A stretch of DNA of 64,000 bases, taken from contig VYZB01000225.1 in the NCBI GenBank assembly GCA_013397455.1, forward strand, positions 280,845 through 344,844, in the 5' to 3' direction. The translations under genes and the position numbers were made by a program. Under the pieces are notes generated by a model. It was not told the DNA's origin. It was given only the letters and a program-made list of their open reading frames with translations, and did no database searches. Shown here in pieces: positions 11,561-26,761 of the stretch (positions are counted from its first letter, which is position 1; every line of letters starts with the position of its first letter). Origin of the DNA: Crotophaga sulcirostris. Taxonomy: Eukaryota > Chordata > Aves > Cuculiformes > Crotophagidae.

Positions 11561-14500
11561 ATTTCTTTATAGTCACACAAGACACTGAATATTCTTTCAT
11601 AGCTGCTGTGAGTTCAGCTAATGGCTCTCTAGACTGGTTGATTTAAGGCATTTAGGAAAATATTTCTATCTTCAACCAAAAGGGGCTTAGGCGTGCATGT
11701 AACCTCTCCATGAAGAGAGGGTCTCTGCGTTGGAATTTGGGGTGTTTGACTCTCAGGCTCAGCCCTGCCTCCTGCCACTGTGATTGATGGGCAGTAGTGT
11801 ATGGCATGGCCTGCAATACAGAAGTTTCATTGCAGTGGCATAAAACCCACAAGAAATGTTCATTTTTATAGCTGTGGGAAACTGAAAGTATGACCCTGTC
11901 TAGGTGAAATGATGGGTTGTAGGCAACTCTAGTGTTCCAAACCAGTGTGGAACAATGAGATGACTTGAAGGGGGATAGCAGAGGCACTGCACCAGTGCAA
12001 GTTGTCAAGTGCAGTGTCCATGGGCTCCAGCACAAACCCGAATGCTCTGGTTGGTACATTGACACATGGATAGCACACTGTAAGAGAACAACTGGCTGGA
12101 GGAACAATGCTTATCCAGCTCTGACATCCTTCTCTGGCCAGGGAGGGTTTGAAGTTTCTATGAAACATTTCACAACTCCGTCTCAAATGTTGTCATTCTG
12201 TTTGGCCTTAAAACAGACCTCCCACCCCCCTGAGCAACCACAATGCTTTCCCCGCACTAAGGGGAGAACAAAAAACCCAAAGCAACAACACCCTCCCTCC
12301 AGATCCAAAGAATCTTTGTCCTAGCAGCAGGGAGAGTGCAAAATTCTCAGCTCGGGTGGGCTGGAGATCAGCAGAGGCATCAGCCAGTCGATCTACCTTT
12401 CTTTATCACCTTTTTCAAAGTAAGCTGAAGGAAGTGAAGTCTAGAGCTAGTTGTGCTGGGGTCTGCCCTTGAAGGAAATAGCTTTTGGTTTTTTGTTTTT
12501 TTTAAAAGTGCAATGGTGAAATTGTCTTGGACCCTTTGCTGTATGGCTAGGAGCCTGCATAAGCATGCAGTCTGTAGTTTTAAACACCAGTTCAGTGTTT
12601 GCATCACTTGCTGGTTGAGGGAAGCAGAGAGTCTTTACATTTCAATTGGCCATGGTGATCTTTATTTAGAGAGTTATTTAAACACACACCCAATCTTGGG
12701 TCTGTCTTTAGCACTGACTTTAATGATAAACACCTCGGTAAGAAGCCCCACCTGCACGGGGAGAGGTTTGTGGGTGGGGGCTGTAATTGCTTTGTTTTGT
12801 GTGCAGAGAGAACACCTGGTCTGGGGGCTGGCTGCTTCCTTCCTGGGATTCTGCTCAGGCTGTGTGAAGGAGGAGTGTAACAGAAGGTGTTTTCAGTGTC
12901 AATACTAAAACTTGGCTTTTTTCTAAGATATGTCAAGATGCTTAGGTGGGAGGGTCTTTGGGGATGTTCATCCTGTTGGAACCTCACCTAAAGCTGGGAT
13001 GGATCTTTTCTTCTGAAGGTAAACAACTTAGCCCTCTGGTTTTTCGTTTGTTTGATTTTTTCTGATTACATAACCAAGATAGGGAGAGAGTTTGGGTTGT
13101 TTGTTTTTTTTTTAAACTCCGACTCTTTAACTAAAGCTAAGGAGTATATGTTCCACTGAAAAGGTGTGGGGGGTATTTTTTACTATATATTCTTTTTTCT
13201 TTTGTGCAATAGTGCCTTTTTCATTAGAAAGGAAAGATGTGTATTGATTTTTGTACCTTTGTCTTGTGATGAAAAGCTATGGCTGTTATTCTGCTGCTCC
13301 ACATTCTGGGAGTCACATGTTTTATGTGCATATATAAGCAGATGGCAAAACAGGAGTAAATATTACCATATTCCAGCATCTATACTGTTTGTGGAGCGTG
13401 AAAGTGACAAAACAACCTTCAGTTCCCAAACTGCTCCGAATACACAGAAGTAATAAGTTATGGGAAGCTGACTGACAGCTACAGCACTTGGAACATGCAG
13501 TAATGCAGATTTCTAGAAAATCTGCCTGTTTAAAACCAGGCAGAGGTAGGACTCCTAAAAGCGGTGTCAGTGATCCTAACAAGTCAGCCTCTTGGGAGCT
13601 GTTGTACTGGCCTAGGCCACTCTGGCTGAGGCTTCTTGGGTGGGAATGCTGTTCAGTTTCTGTGTTGCACTGTTCTGTTTGTATATACTTGATCCATTTA
13701 ATGATTGTTGAACAACAAAGGATTTAGCATTTGGTTTATATAAATCCAGATTCTATTTCTTCAAAACCAAGTTTTTCTGACGAACCAGCTGGTCACTCTG
13801 TAGATCACATCATCCACTTGGTGTTTGCTTGAAGGCGTTAGCTACACACTTGCTGTCTAACCTGAGCTGAATGTTGCTGGGGGAAGAGGACCACTTCTGT
13901 GCCTCTGGAAACTGCTGTGAACAGGAGACCGACTGCCTCCTGCAGATGACCTCCTGCTGCACTGCGATTGTTCATTACGCTGTTCATTTAAGCCTGGGAA
14001 GTGCAAGGAAGACCACAGAAACTCTTACCAGTAAAGCTCCACCCTCATTTTTACACACACTTCCCCAGCGTTCACTTAGGTGAGGCTGCCAGCGAGAAAC
14101 TGATTCTGTTTTGCTCCAGAAAACCAGTTTCCCTCAGGCCTTTCCTAAAGGTGAAACACAGGCCAGTAGCAAAGGGATGCTTTGTAGTAGATGCTTAAAA
14201 CTGGCATTTTCTCAATCAAGGTTACTGTTCTAAAAAATTGTTTGTATAACTGCAGAGTAGATATTTCTTGTTTGCTAATGGCACCTATCTCTGTGTATAA
14301 GGATTCTTCATCCAGCTGATTTCAGTTTTCCAGTTTGGGAGGGAAGATCAGCTGCCTTCTACTGCATCATCCTTGAGGGGACCTGAATCTTGCTACCTGT
14401 GCAAGTACAGGAGAAAATGGCTTGGCTGATGTTGTTCCCTTGATGCTGCTGTAGGAGTCTGAGGCTAGGCAAGGGCCCTGCTGAAATAGAGGTCTGTCGA

Positions 14501-17500
14501 TGGAGAGAGTCAGGTACCATCAAACTCACTGCAGAAATTAAAGATCTCCACTGATAGCCAGGGACTCTGGGGATTTTGAAAGTGTTGTGAGAATTTTTCA
14601 GAGATATTCCACCAAAATGTTGGATGGTGGTGGTGTAGGGTTTTTTGTTTGTTTTTGGATTTTTAATGCACAAAGGAAGAGCTGGACCTCAATAATGTTC
14701 ATGGTTTAGCTCTGAGGCTTAAATAATACATGAGTTTTATGGACCTAAAAATCTTCTGGAAAGAATTGAATTAATTGTACCCCTGACTATAGCTGTTTCT
14801 AAAAAACTGCACTTAGAAAAGTATAAATTTGCATAAGGAATTCAAAGGTCCATTTCTTTCTCCACAGGAGGGCTGGGCTGATGTTTTGGCAAAGCTTCAA
14901 ATACAGAAGCTCCCTGATAGCTTGATGCCACTGAAGAGAAATTGTTTTATTTATTAAAGATACTTTGGCGTTTCACCTGAGGTGGCTTCCAGCACACATT
15001 TGTGTGAGCAGTTTTAGCTCCTAGTGGTGCTGTTCCCAGGTTCTCCTGCCACGTGAAGGATGCCAAGCAGCTGTCTTTGTGGTATCCACTTGTTCCCTTG
15101 CTACCAGTCAGCTTGTACTGGATCACAGGGAGCAGAGCTTACCTTGCAAAGGGCAGTCTCGAGGGTCTTTGCACAGTGTGTGCTCTTCTTCTGTACTCAA
15201 AGACATTGGCAAGAGCTTTGCCCTGGTTTTTAGATTAGTAAGCTGTTCACACCAGTGGGTTTGGAGTGCTTATTAAGAATAAGGATTCAGAAGGTAATTG
15301 AATGGCTATTTCTTAGGAGGGTTTAGATGTTTTTTAAGGTACTAGATGCTCTTTTTCTTTGTATCTTCCAAAACACTTAAACTAGCTTATGAGTAAGTTG
15401 TAATTCTTACGCTACTGCAACAGAATTGGTCACCCAGGCTTGTCTCCACAACAAAAGGTTGCTCTCCTAACCTCCTAGTACAAAAGGAAACCTATTTAAA
15501 GGTTTTAACTTGTGTTAAAAGGAGTGTGCTAAAACCTCCTGGGTAACAACACTAGCTAAGCAGGTGATATATAACTTTCCTTATTTTTATTATATGTGAT
15601 GTTTGCTGCTGATTTGCAGTGGGAAGCCTACCCTGCCATCATGCTGCAGTCCCAGATGTAGCTATTTTTTCTGCAACAGGAAGCAATTGGTTTTCCTCCT
15701 TTTTCAGAGGACACAGAGCTGGTACTTGCTCCTTCTGTGGTGCAGAGCTGGGGAGAGATCGTCCTATGCAGCCTTCTTCTATCTCTGCAACTGCAAAAAG
15801 GGTCTGGAGAAATGATCTGTACTGAATCCTAATTTAATGTGAGATTTCCCTGCGGGAGATATTTGTGTCTGACAAAACAGGACAGACCTAGATTTGCTTT
15901 CCAGGGATGATGTAGCTCACAGGAGTGTGCTGTGTCTTAGGCTAAAGTTTTTCTTTTTTTCTTTTTTTCTGCTTTCATTATGGCAAATTATAAATGGTTA
16001 ATAAACACCTATAATAAAATACAGATATGCATTGGCAAATCATCCTCTTTTTCCATTAAAGAAAGCTGTTACTTAGTGTGTGGAGAGTACATACCCTCCT
16101 AAGAGATCAAATTATTTATGGCAGTGCATTAATTAGCTTTTTCAAGGCTTCTAAGGTTTTGGAACTACTTCCAGCTCCAGGGATAATTGCAGTAGGTAAA
16201 TACCTCTCTGCATCAAGTATAACTTAATGTAATTGGAAAACAGCTGTCAATATGTGCTGCGGACTTCCTGGCCTGTTGGGGGCTATTGTCAAGTGGAAAA
16301 CCAGCACCTACAAGGCTTTTGCAAGGAAGTGATCAGAACTTGCTAGTTGGGTAACTGTGGTGGCCACAGATATTCAGATAATTCAGGGTGCTTCCAGAGC
16401 TGGTTTGGCCACCAGTTTTATGTGTGTGTATATATCTGCGCTGCCATCTGAATTTTGAGGCTGTCCTAGCACTCTTGCTCACCCATCATGAGACTCGTTT
16501 TGGTCTTACTAAACAGCAGATGTAACTCCACTCTCATGTCCATCAGCAGCTCCGGTGCTTTTTCTGGAGGCTCTTCTGCTCTTTACTGAGATCTACGCTT
16601 TGTGCGTTCCACCTCTTGAATTTTTATGTGTCTGTTCACAAGTATTTGGCATTGTTCAGATATGCTGCTATGGTTACTCAGGCACCGCTGACTGCATAGG
16701 TCAGCTTGGAAAAGCTTTAAACAAAGTATTTGGGACAGAATGCAGCTCTTTCTTGTTAATTTAAGACCAGCCGCATCAGTTTGAACAAGTTACATAGAGG
16801 ATAATGTCTTTCTTTTTCCCCTGCGCTTGGGATTTGGAAAAAACATAAGAAAAATATTGCCTTGACGTGAGTCCAAGCAATGACAGTGGCTCCTGCTGAA
16901 AATAGAAACCAGCCTGTTTGTTCTGGGAATTGCCTGAAGGCCAGCAGGGCTTTGTGTGCACAAGTGGAAGTAGGATGTACAAAACAGAGCATCCTATTGA
17001 AGAGTGCAGGCTACCTTAGCTACATCAGTGCCAATCAAACAGCTCTGCTAATGGGAGTGGGGCTGACTGCAGATCTCCACTACAGCATGACACCTAGGCA
17101 AACATTCAAGGGCCATATTTTACAACCCTTGGGGAGTGGAATAGGCTGGTACGTGATTCTTAGACCTTAGGTTGCCATCTGATGGTTTGGGGTAAAATGT
17201 TAGCAGCTGATTTCTGGAGACTGGGGCGGGGATTTTCAGAATGATGGAGATAGAGAATGCTGCAAGGATGACCTGTTGAAGGATGTAGCCATGAATTTAA
17301 TCTGATACTGAGCAAATCTGTGAGCTGGATTGGCACATAGTGCTATTTAGGTCCCAGAAATGTAGCGAGATCTGTTCTGTACTGCACCATGGGCAGAGTT
17401 TGAAAAAGAATTGCTGTAAAGTGACTTTACAGATGTGTAGTGCTACCCGTTCTAGGCTATGCCCTTTAATGTCTTTCTGGTTACTTTACCCTGGAGATAT

Positions 17501-20500
17501 GAATATGACTGAACTTCCTCTTCTGATTATACTGAAGGCGAAATTTCCGTAGACTTGAATGGGAGAAGAACAAGAAACTGTTTGAGACAGCCGGAACTAG
17601 CAGAAGGTGTACGCTACAGTTGAGAAAGGTGAGGAATTGACTGTGTAACGGGCTGATCAGGAGTCTGCTATAGCTTTAGGAACCATCCATGAGTTTTCTT
17701 TGACCTCAGTTATAGTGCCCCTGTTCACTGGAGTCTATGCAATATGCAACATATTGCATCCTTTTCTTTTTTAACTTCCGATAAAGGCTTGTTGATAACA
17801 GAGGAAAACTCCCAGAAAACTGTTCTACAGTGCCTTCTCCTTTCCCTCCTAAGCATAAAAGGCTGTTGTATAAATTGTGTGTCTTGAAGAGCTGACAGAC
17901 ATTACTTGATTGTGAAACATTGCCGTGGTGCTTTCTCAGCATCCTTCTGATATCTCTGCATCTTCTTGGATTAGCAACACTGTTATAGTAGTGCATGGCA
18001 CAAATCTAGTTACTTGAGCTCTTTGTTGTTTGACTGTATTCTAAGCGGCACTTCAGACATTATTAAAACATTTCTGTATGATTTTTTGGCTTTGAAAAAT
18101 ATAAATTCAAAGCGAAACTCCATAAATCTTCGTTTAATCAAATTATACCTCTAAGAACAGACTACATGGATATTGTATAACAAAGTGGGTGAATTCCAAG
18201 TAGGGCTTTGAAAATCCAGCTGAAGCAGAAAATCAAGACTGGTGGGGGATTTTGAGAGCCTCGCTTTCTTCCTGGGAAAAATCACTGTAATATGTTGCAT
18301 TATCAATGCCTAAGTGACAACTGCAATTTGGTTTAATTAAAGCTATGCTAAGGTATATTGTATTTGCTAACACGAATCTTATCTCTGAAGATGTAAATGT
18401 TCCTGCCTCACTGAAGCGATGTTGGTTTCACTGACTGAAACTTGCCTGTTGACAGTCGTGTCAGCTGAACGCATTAGAAGAGAATGAAATTACATTCTTA
18501 GCCTTGCCCCAGATGGGAATTGATGTAATATTTTAAACCTCAAAAAAGATGGAAGTGTAACAGAACAACATCATCACAGTAAGATTTATTAGTGCTGCTT
18601 TCATCTTGGCTTTGGGCCATCCCCTGTCTGCAAAATTCTTGTTGATGTCCCATCTGGATTTATGTAGAAACTGATGGTAGGGTAAAACTCTCTGATCATA
18701 TCGGTTCACATTTACATCACTTTCTGCTCTGAATGTGCTATGAAGGGCTGGAAACACCACTTGTTAAACTCTAATTAGTGGGCAAGCAGAGGAGAATGTA
18801 AGGTCAATTTAGCACTTCTGGAATTTAAATTATTTTCTGAATTGGAAGGATGGGGGAAAAAAATCAAAGTCCATGCTGCTGAGTTCAGTTATGTTTCTGA
18901 AGCAGTCCCTTAGGAGATGAAAAATGCTTGAATAGAGCCATTAAGCTCCCATCTGTTCTATATTTTACTGTCATAATTGTTGCAGAGGTCATACCTTAGT
19001 GCACACAATTTGGGTTTGATGTCTGTCTTCCTCTAAGACACACAGAAGATGGGAGAAAGGAAACTTCATTGTGACTGTTGATTGTTTCCATTAGAACAAG
19101 TTGGTGAGGTTTCCAAACCTCAGTGTACCAGCTTCTCAAAGACCAGATTTGTCTGTCCGAACATTTTGTGCCTTTGAAAGGCACTGACACTTCCTACTGG
19201 TACAAAAATTGTGATAGTGGTATCAGTTCCTGCTTTTTCCCTCCCTCCTCATTTAAGCTAGTGTGTCATTATATTCTAACCACAGCAGGTGGTAAGAACT
19301 TGGACTAGGAGAAAGCTGCACACGTACTAGTGATAGGAAGAAGTAAGTTAGTAACAGCCCTTAAGCAGGACATGCTCAAAACATGGATGTGCAGTCCACT
19401 CTACAACAGATTTTTGCCACAGGTCACAAAAGTTAACTTCCAAACAGGAAGGATGTGTGTTCTGGGCATCCTCCAGAGAGCTACATCCAGTGAGTTTGCT
19501 GGCTGCTTTGCTTAGTCATCCTTTAGGGGGTGCCCCCTTTCTGCCCCCTGACAATACACTGACATGACAAACCATCTCATAAAGCTAAAGTGAGTTCTTA
19601 CTAGCTTTAATCAGATGCTCCACCAAAAAAAACTGGCATTCAGGTAGTGTACTACTCCTTTCAGCTTCAAGCTGAATTAGTTTGCGTTATTACCCATTAT
19701 TTTTGGACTTACACAAATTGTTTACGTGTATCCTGGGTCCCTGATGCAAACAGATTGTTATTATAGGGCTGAATCAACATTGCAGTACAGTCATTGGCAG
19801 TCCTGGTCTCCTCGTGCATACCAATTTATTCTCTAGATGAAGCTGTAGTGAGCGAAGGCTCATTCTCTAGTAAAGGTGATGGAATGCAACTGCAGCTGGT
19901 TGATTAAACTGAAGGAAGAGAAACACTCCTGTGTCACTCGGCATGCACTGCCACATGAAACAAGGGGATTAGATATGGTGAATTTCTAGTAATGAAAGCA
20001 GGCAATCGGGTTTGTCATAAAATCAGCTTAAAAGAGCTTTCTAGATTCCAGAGAGAACTAAAATAACTTGACCTACCTTGGTCCTGTAATCTTTAAATGC
20101 TGCTTAACATCTGCCCATCAGCACTTGTCAATAATATTTATTATGAATTTTTTAATGGCAAATGCTATCTTGTGTTGAAATTAAAAATGCAAAAGGGTGC
20201 ACAGTGGAGGAAAAAAATGTCATTACACAAGTGTTAAAAATGAAACAGAAATATTTGACTTTAGTTAAACAAATATTTAGAAGGAAGTTGCAGCTACAAA
20301 AATCGTAGTGATGTCACCAGCCTGGTCCAAGCGTGTCCCGGTGGCCTGGGGCACAGTGAAGCATCCTTTCAGTCCCCTGCAGGTAGTCAGCATTAGAAGC
20401 AATTCTTCTTAAAGGATCTATGTTAATGTAGTCATCGTAGAAACTCTCCTTAATGGTGGAAAAAAGAGAAGTGCTGAAGATTTGAGGAGCTATTTGGAAA

Positions 20501-23500
20501 TTACTTTCTTTACATGAGATGGGGAATTCTGAGTATGTTCTTAACTTTGGTGACACGGAAGGCACCTAACATTAGGTGGGCTGGATCTGGGCCATTTGTA
20601 GGCTGAGGAAGAAGTTTAAAGGGCTGTGCTCCTTATTGCACACTGTGTACTCCTGGAAACTGTAGCATAGGAATATAAGAACTCCTTGTTCTCAACAGTT
20701 ACTAAAGAAAAGTAAATTGCAGATCTTGACTTGAAACATTTTCCGAGGAACAAGCTGTGTAGACCCTCACAGGTCCCAGTTATTTCCCTACTGAGCCTGT
20801 AATCTGCTGTATAAAACAGATTCCCTAGGAAGTGGTCTGAAGGTGTCAGCGGGCACTGTTTCCCTTTGCAGTGTGTTCCAGTCAATTCTCTCAGGTTAAG
20901 ACCGTAGGCCTTTTTTTCCTAATTTGATTTTGTCTGGCTTCAGGTTTCACCTCTTAGGCACCTTCCTTCCTTGCAAGTCAACTGTAACCATCTTCTGCCT
21001 GTGGCATAAACAACTAGGAGTAATTTGGTGTATTTCTTGCAGCCCTTAATGCTTTTGTGGCTTTTTTTTCTCTGCTATTGTGAACCCTCCTTCAACACCA
21101 GGTCTGAAGCAGAAATTGGTTATTGTCACTGCCCTGTAGAGAAGTCAAATGTTGTCTCTGCTCCCAGACACTGTTCTTGGATTCATGTATTCATGGATGA
21201 TATTAGGTAGCTTTGCCACTGGGAATGCCTAACAAATTGCTTGTTCTTTATGTTGTCCAAATCCTTTATTCAGTTTGCTTTCTACAATGCAGTTTCTCAT
21301 GCTGAATGCTCGTTGCTCCTAGACACATAGCTGTGTGTCTTGGCTCCATTAAAGCCTATTTTGTTGGAAAGAGCCTGATCTATTAAGCCATCCAGGCCAT
21401 TCTATTGGCCTCTTTCCATCCTTATTTACTACTGTGTTGTCCTTTGTGTAGTCTGTAAGTTAACTGCTAGCTGAATATATATTTATTTCAGTATCATAAA
21501 TGACAGCGTAGAGTATGTCGACTTGGTATGAGTCCATGTGGAACATACAGTTATTTGGTGATAATTCCTTGTAGACATCTACTTTGGAGATCTGATGCTT
21601 CCCCCGCTCTTAATTCATTTACCGTGGATTTTAATTGAAACTATGAAGTGGTACAATAAATATCTTAAAATTGAAATCCCAGTAGTCTTCAACTGCCTAA
21701 TTTGTGTGTGTGGTCTTTCCGCCCAGCACTTCCCCTAGAGCTGATCAATACCTGTTTGCTTTTACTTTCTCTCTTCCCCTGCCCCCCCCCCCCCTTTATT
21801 TAGGGTTTGTATCTCTTAGACTGTTCAGTAGAGCCTATACTGTTACCCTAAAACCAGGTAGTTCTTGACATTAGCATTCTGTTGAGATCTCTGCAGCAAG
21901 CTCAGGTTTTAGCATTGAATTCCTCTTTGATATGTCTCTGAAATTCTCTATCCATTTTTCTAAACTCTTGTGACGTACACATTCATGGGAGTTGAAGGAT
22001 TATTTTGCATCTCCAGTAAATAGTCCCAACTTAATTTAGGGAAAAAATTCAGTACATCCTTAATTGTATAATTGGACTGGAGACTGGTATTTTGTTTGGG
22101 CAAATGCATAATTTCCCAGATTTTCTCCCCCATCTTCCCTCCAACCGCCTCTCTCCGTGAATTGCAGCAGTAGGAGGAAAGAAAAAAATGAAGTGAATCA
22201 AGTTCAGTGTAGTGTAGTTTTTTTTTTCTCTTCCTTGGAGAGCCAGCTTGGATTTTTTCATCTGGAAAATAATGCAAGTTCTACATAGAGTAAGTATTCT
22301 GCAGAGTACTTCCACCAAGGACAACTTGTGGTTTTCTGCTGCATTTCCTGGACCCACAATGTGTACTATCTGACTGTTGTCCCTTACTCCAGAGGCAGCT
22401 CTGTTAAAGTGCTATTATGTGCATTTATGTAAAAACTAAAAATTCAGGGATCAATAATAATAATATCTGCTAAATATGAGTATGTTTTACTTACATATGC
22501 ATTTATTTTTTAAATCTCAGATTTTCTACAGATTTCATATATGGGATAGGGAAGGTGACTATTTTTCCTGTGCTGGTGTAAATCGTGGGACTCTGCTGTC
22601 CAAACTAAGACCCTCACCCTTAGCCCATGGGCAATTCTTGCACCTTTCCTTCCTGCCAAGCCTCTCTCTCTCCGTGGCTGCACCTAACCAGGACTAGCCA
22701 CCCATCCTGGGGACGACAGATGCATATTCAGGGAGGAAAGTTAATACGGTACCAGGTGAAAGCTACTGTCTGTCCCTTGGACCACTACCAAGTATATGCA
22801 TCCTTGAATTTTGCAAGAAGATACTTGACAAATCAATTATTTTAACAACTGTGCTATCTTCATTGATATGCTCAGAGAAGTATTATTTTGTCCTGCTTGT
22901 TAAAAATGAATGTTTCTTTCTTTGCTTTATCTCTGTGCACAGCATGTCTTGTTACACTTAAGTTGCTATGAACTCTAAATCAATAATCCCGTTAAGAAGA
23001 AAAAAGGGATCTAGCAGCAATAAGTAAAATTGCAGAGTTAATCAGATCATCTTTATCGGAGTTGTAGACTCTGTTTCCCAAAGATGTTCTAACTCTGCAA
23101 GATCAATATGGGCACAATGAAGTAGGTTTATTTCCTGGGTATCAGAACTGCAAGGATGGGAGCTGAGTGCTTGGAGGGAACCAAGGGATTTTGCTGCCCA
23201 TGAACACAGTAGCTGTGGAAAAGGAGCTGCTGCTGCCATGGAGTTAAATACCAGCAAGTAGTGTATATTTTGGGCACTCAAATGTCTGGGGGAGGTACAG
23301 CTCCAGGACTTCTCCCTTCTTATTCCATCCCCACCAACTTCACAAACAAAATACATCTAAAATAACACTGCATTTTAAATTTAGCATTTTGAGTTGACAA
23401 CTACTTTTTACAGTGTAAAACCAACCTGACTTTACAAACAGATACTTCAGAAGAGATGGATAATGATTTTCTTGCCTCATCTTTCCATCATAGTTTCTAA

Positions 23501-26500
23501 ATTTGGTCCTTACTGCTGATCTCTGTGCTAGTTTTATGCTACACAGCTATAAAGACTTCAGTAGAACTGCACCTACGTAGACCAGGGAGGTTACAACGAA
23601 ATTTAATCTTTCCTAAACCAGGTTTTGCACAACTTCTTTCAAGTGCTGCTGAACCCTGTTCTCCACAACCATTACCCCGTAAATTGCTATTGAAGACAAT
23701 AAAACTGAAGCCAAAAAAATGATAGGCCTCGTTGTTGTTTCATTATTGTTAAATATGATCTCTGCTGTGCTGTGGAATAACCAGTGTCCAGCACTGCTGC
23801 ATCTTGATTGTTACTCCATGATCCTTTAAACTGAGCCAAGCTCTATGTTCAACAGATTAGTGTTCTGCTTTCTCTTTGCGCTTTAAGCAATAGATCATGT
23901 AACTCTGTCTTAAATATTAGGTATGCTTGGGTTTGCTAATAAAGATTTTTAAGAGAAATAATGTTTCACATTGACACTTGGGAAAATAATCAAACGCATC
24001 TGGCTGAAAATATATTTCACTGCCACTCAGTGCTGCTTATCCTGATTGGAAATGATGTAGCTGTAGCACAGACTCAAATTGTGAGAACTGGGAGTGTGGT
24101 CAGAGCCAGTGAGCTATTGGACACATGTAGGTGTTGTCCAGTGAGTGCTGCAGAGTGAGAGGGGCATAACGCATCCTCACATGGAAGGAGATGAGCACTT
24201 CTTTCCAAGAGCAAATTTAATTCAGATGGAGCTGTTGTCGACTTTTTGGTAGTAAACACCTGTCTGAGCTGCCTTGTTGGCAGCTCCTGTTTCTGAAGAG
24301 CTGATCTGTGTTATACATCCTCAACGAGGCGGCTGTGCAGCCTTTATTTGTGCAGTGGGAAACTCAAAGACATCCCTGCAGTGAGAAATAAGCTTTCTTT
24401 TAGTAGTTTATGTCTCAAAATTGCCTCTTGGCTTTATCCAGAGTGAATTTGAGTGAGCTCTTCGTTTACAGGATACTGAAAACCCATACTGTCTTTGGCT
24501 ATCAATTTTATTTTTAAATGTAATTTCTTAATGATAATTTCAAACTTCAGTGATGTTCAGGAAGGCATTCCCGTGCTGTTCAAGCACGTGTTCTTTGACT
24601 TTGGTTGAAGAAAGCATGGGTTTCCTGAAATTCTACTGAATAGTTGAAAAACTGCTGTGTTTAAAATGAACTTTCTGAAGCTGTAAACTGCTACTGCTGT
24701 TATAGCAAGGCTTGAGGGTATGTAGATAAAGTGTGCATATCTTGAGTTTCAGTAATATTAACCTGTAAAACCTTTACCCTATTATTGCATAAAATGATCA
24801 TAAATTTATCGAAATATTAAAGTTCCTCAGCACAAGAGAGGCTGGACATGTTTAGATAATAATATAGGCAGGATAGAAAATAAAAATGGAAGATGAGCCA
24901 GGATATAAATGTCAAAGAAATCACTGGTCAGTTGTGGCCCTTATTTTGGAAATTGGAAAGATGAATTGATTACTTTGTACTTTAAAAATGTTGTGTTTTT
25001 TTCTTTTTTTTATTCCTCGCAATTATTTTTTCCCCAGGGAAAGTAACTTTTATAAACATTATACACGTATACAAACATTATGCATGTGTCTAATTGTCTT
25101 GTATGAACACATTTTATGAATCTATACATGTATGTACACCCATATATAAATTATGTATACAAATATGCACATGCTTCCCCACGTATGTGGGAAGAGGGAG
25201 CAGCTGAAACTGAGTTTCAATGTCTACTTTAAACCACTCTGGCAGTGCAAACCCACCACAGAGCTGTGGCTAAGCTTCACAGGAATGTTTCCAAGTAACC
25301 AGAGGAGCTCTGTCCCTTGGTGGGTTATCTGATATTGGTGTGTATTTTATGTCTGCGTACATGTAAATACTTCATGTACACAGCATAAAATCTTTCACCT
25401 TATTTCAGATGTACAGCTGGAGCTGTGCTGATTGCATAGAGGTGTCTGTACACTACAGTCGTTTGATCAGCACCATAATATGTAGAATGAATAATGTATA
25501 TTCCTGAAGAAAAAGCACTGCCTGGAATAAAGAATCAGACTGAATCTTGGGAACAAGGGGATGAATCCTTGGCTGCTCTTTGAGGCAGTCAGGTGGCTAG
25601 AATGGAAGTAGAAAGGTGCCCAAATGCATTTTAGAGCAACCCTTAGCATGGATCTCGCCCCCAGTCACCTCAAGCGCATGGATATGGGGAGCAAAAAGAG
25701 AGTTAGTCTTGTGTGGTATAAATTAGTAAGAGCTGTGCAAAAGAACTTTTCAAAGACTTGCTTGCTAAATAAATTACTGGTCATGTTTTATTGAAAATTC
25801 TCGTGCTGCCAGCAGAGAACACAGAAAACAAGCACATTTTCAATTAAAGTAGCAGCTAAGATTTTCCTTCTGGCACTCCCGTGACTTCTTGCGCTTGTTC
25901 TGCTTTATTGCGTGTCGCAAGCAACAGCAGAATCTCATGTACACGTGTTGCTCACATGTGCGTGTGGTATCATACGATCAAGTATTTTTTCTCCTTTTAC
26001 TTGCAGAACTCCTTTTGGGAAACACAGCTAGGACATCCAGCTAACCCCAAGCCTGTTTGCTTAGATCCTATATTATGGATGCCAGCCTGGCTCTGCATTA
26101 GTGATATTGGGCTGTGCCTAATGCTATGCATTACCCGAAATCCAGCGGGGAGCCGATTGCTGTGACGTGGGGTTCGGGCTGTTCCCGTGTGCTGCAGGAG
26201 CTGAGAGTGGATTGGTGCCAAGCTGCAGAGTGGCAGGGGCTCGGTATGGTGGATTTACATTTCTAGAGGACAGATGTTTGCTTTCTTTTCTCCCAAACAT
26301 CTGCTCACTTGCTCTATTTTGGGAAGTTGTGAACACTGCTTTAAGGGCAAGACTGAGGTTACAGTAGATTATCAGCCTTGTGCCATGAGAGGCCATCGTG
26401 GGATTTCCGGCTGTTGTTGATTTAAGACTAATGGAGGAAATGTGTGGAGAGGGTGTTTTCTACCTCAAGGGTGTTTGAAGTTTGCCCAAAAAGTTGTCTA

Positions 26501-26761
26501 TTGCAAGTCATCCTGGTGACACAAACCTTTTCTTTGGGTAATGACCAGACTTTATAATCAGAGATGGTTGCCTTGCCTTGGGAAGAGAGCCTTGATGTTA
26601 AGGTTTATTCATTTATGGGTTTGTTTTTTTCCTCATCTACTCTCATGTGACATCCAAACAGCTCACTGCCATCAGTGTTGGGCAGTGTCCATGCTGATTT
26701 CAGTAAGTCACCAAGTAGCGAGTAGGCAGGGTGAGTGATCATATGGGGTACCTATGATACC
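11561..26761. other. Intergenic, no gene seen
   Basis: About 15 kb of AT-rich sequence 3' of NPTX2. Open frames reach only about 150 codons, overlap on both strands, and match no family I recognise. Small features: a run of 13 C at 21782-21794, a short GC palindrome at 19525-19538, and an AT-rich tract of alternating purines and pyrimidines around 25040-25165. No tRNA, CRISPR array or clear transposon was seen. Confidence 0.7.

Noticed and set aside
11652..12107. 151-codon minus-strand frame just past the NPTX2 3' UTR
   Set aside because: Overlaps frames of similar size on both strands, and no homology is recognised. Not evidence for a convergent gene.
19525..19538. Short perfect GC hairpin (AGGGGG-TG-CCCCCT)
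   Set aside because: A 6-bp stem with a 2-base loop does not extend further and has no flanking signal.
21782..21794. Run of 13 C
   Set aside because: A homopolymer, possibly of wrong length in the assembly; no structure around it.
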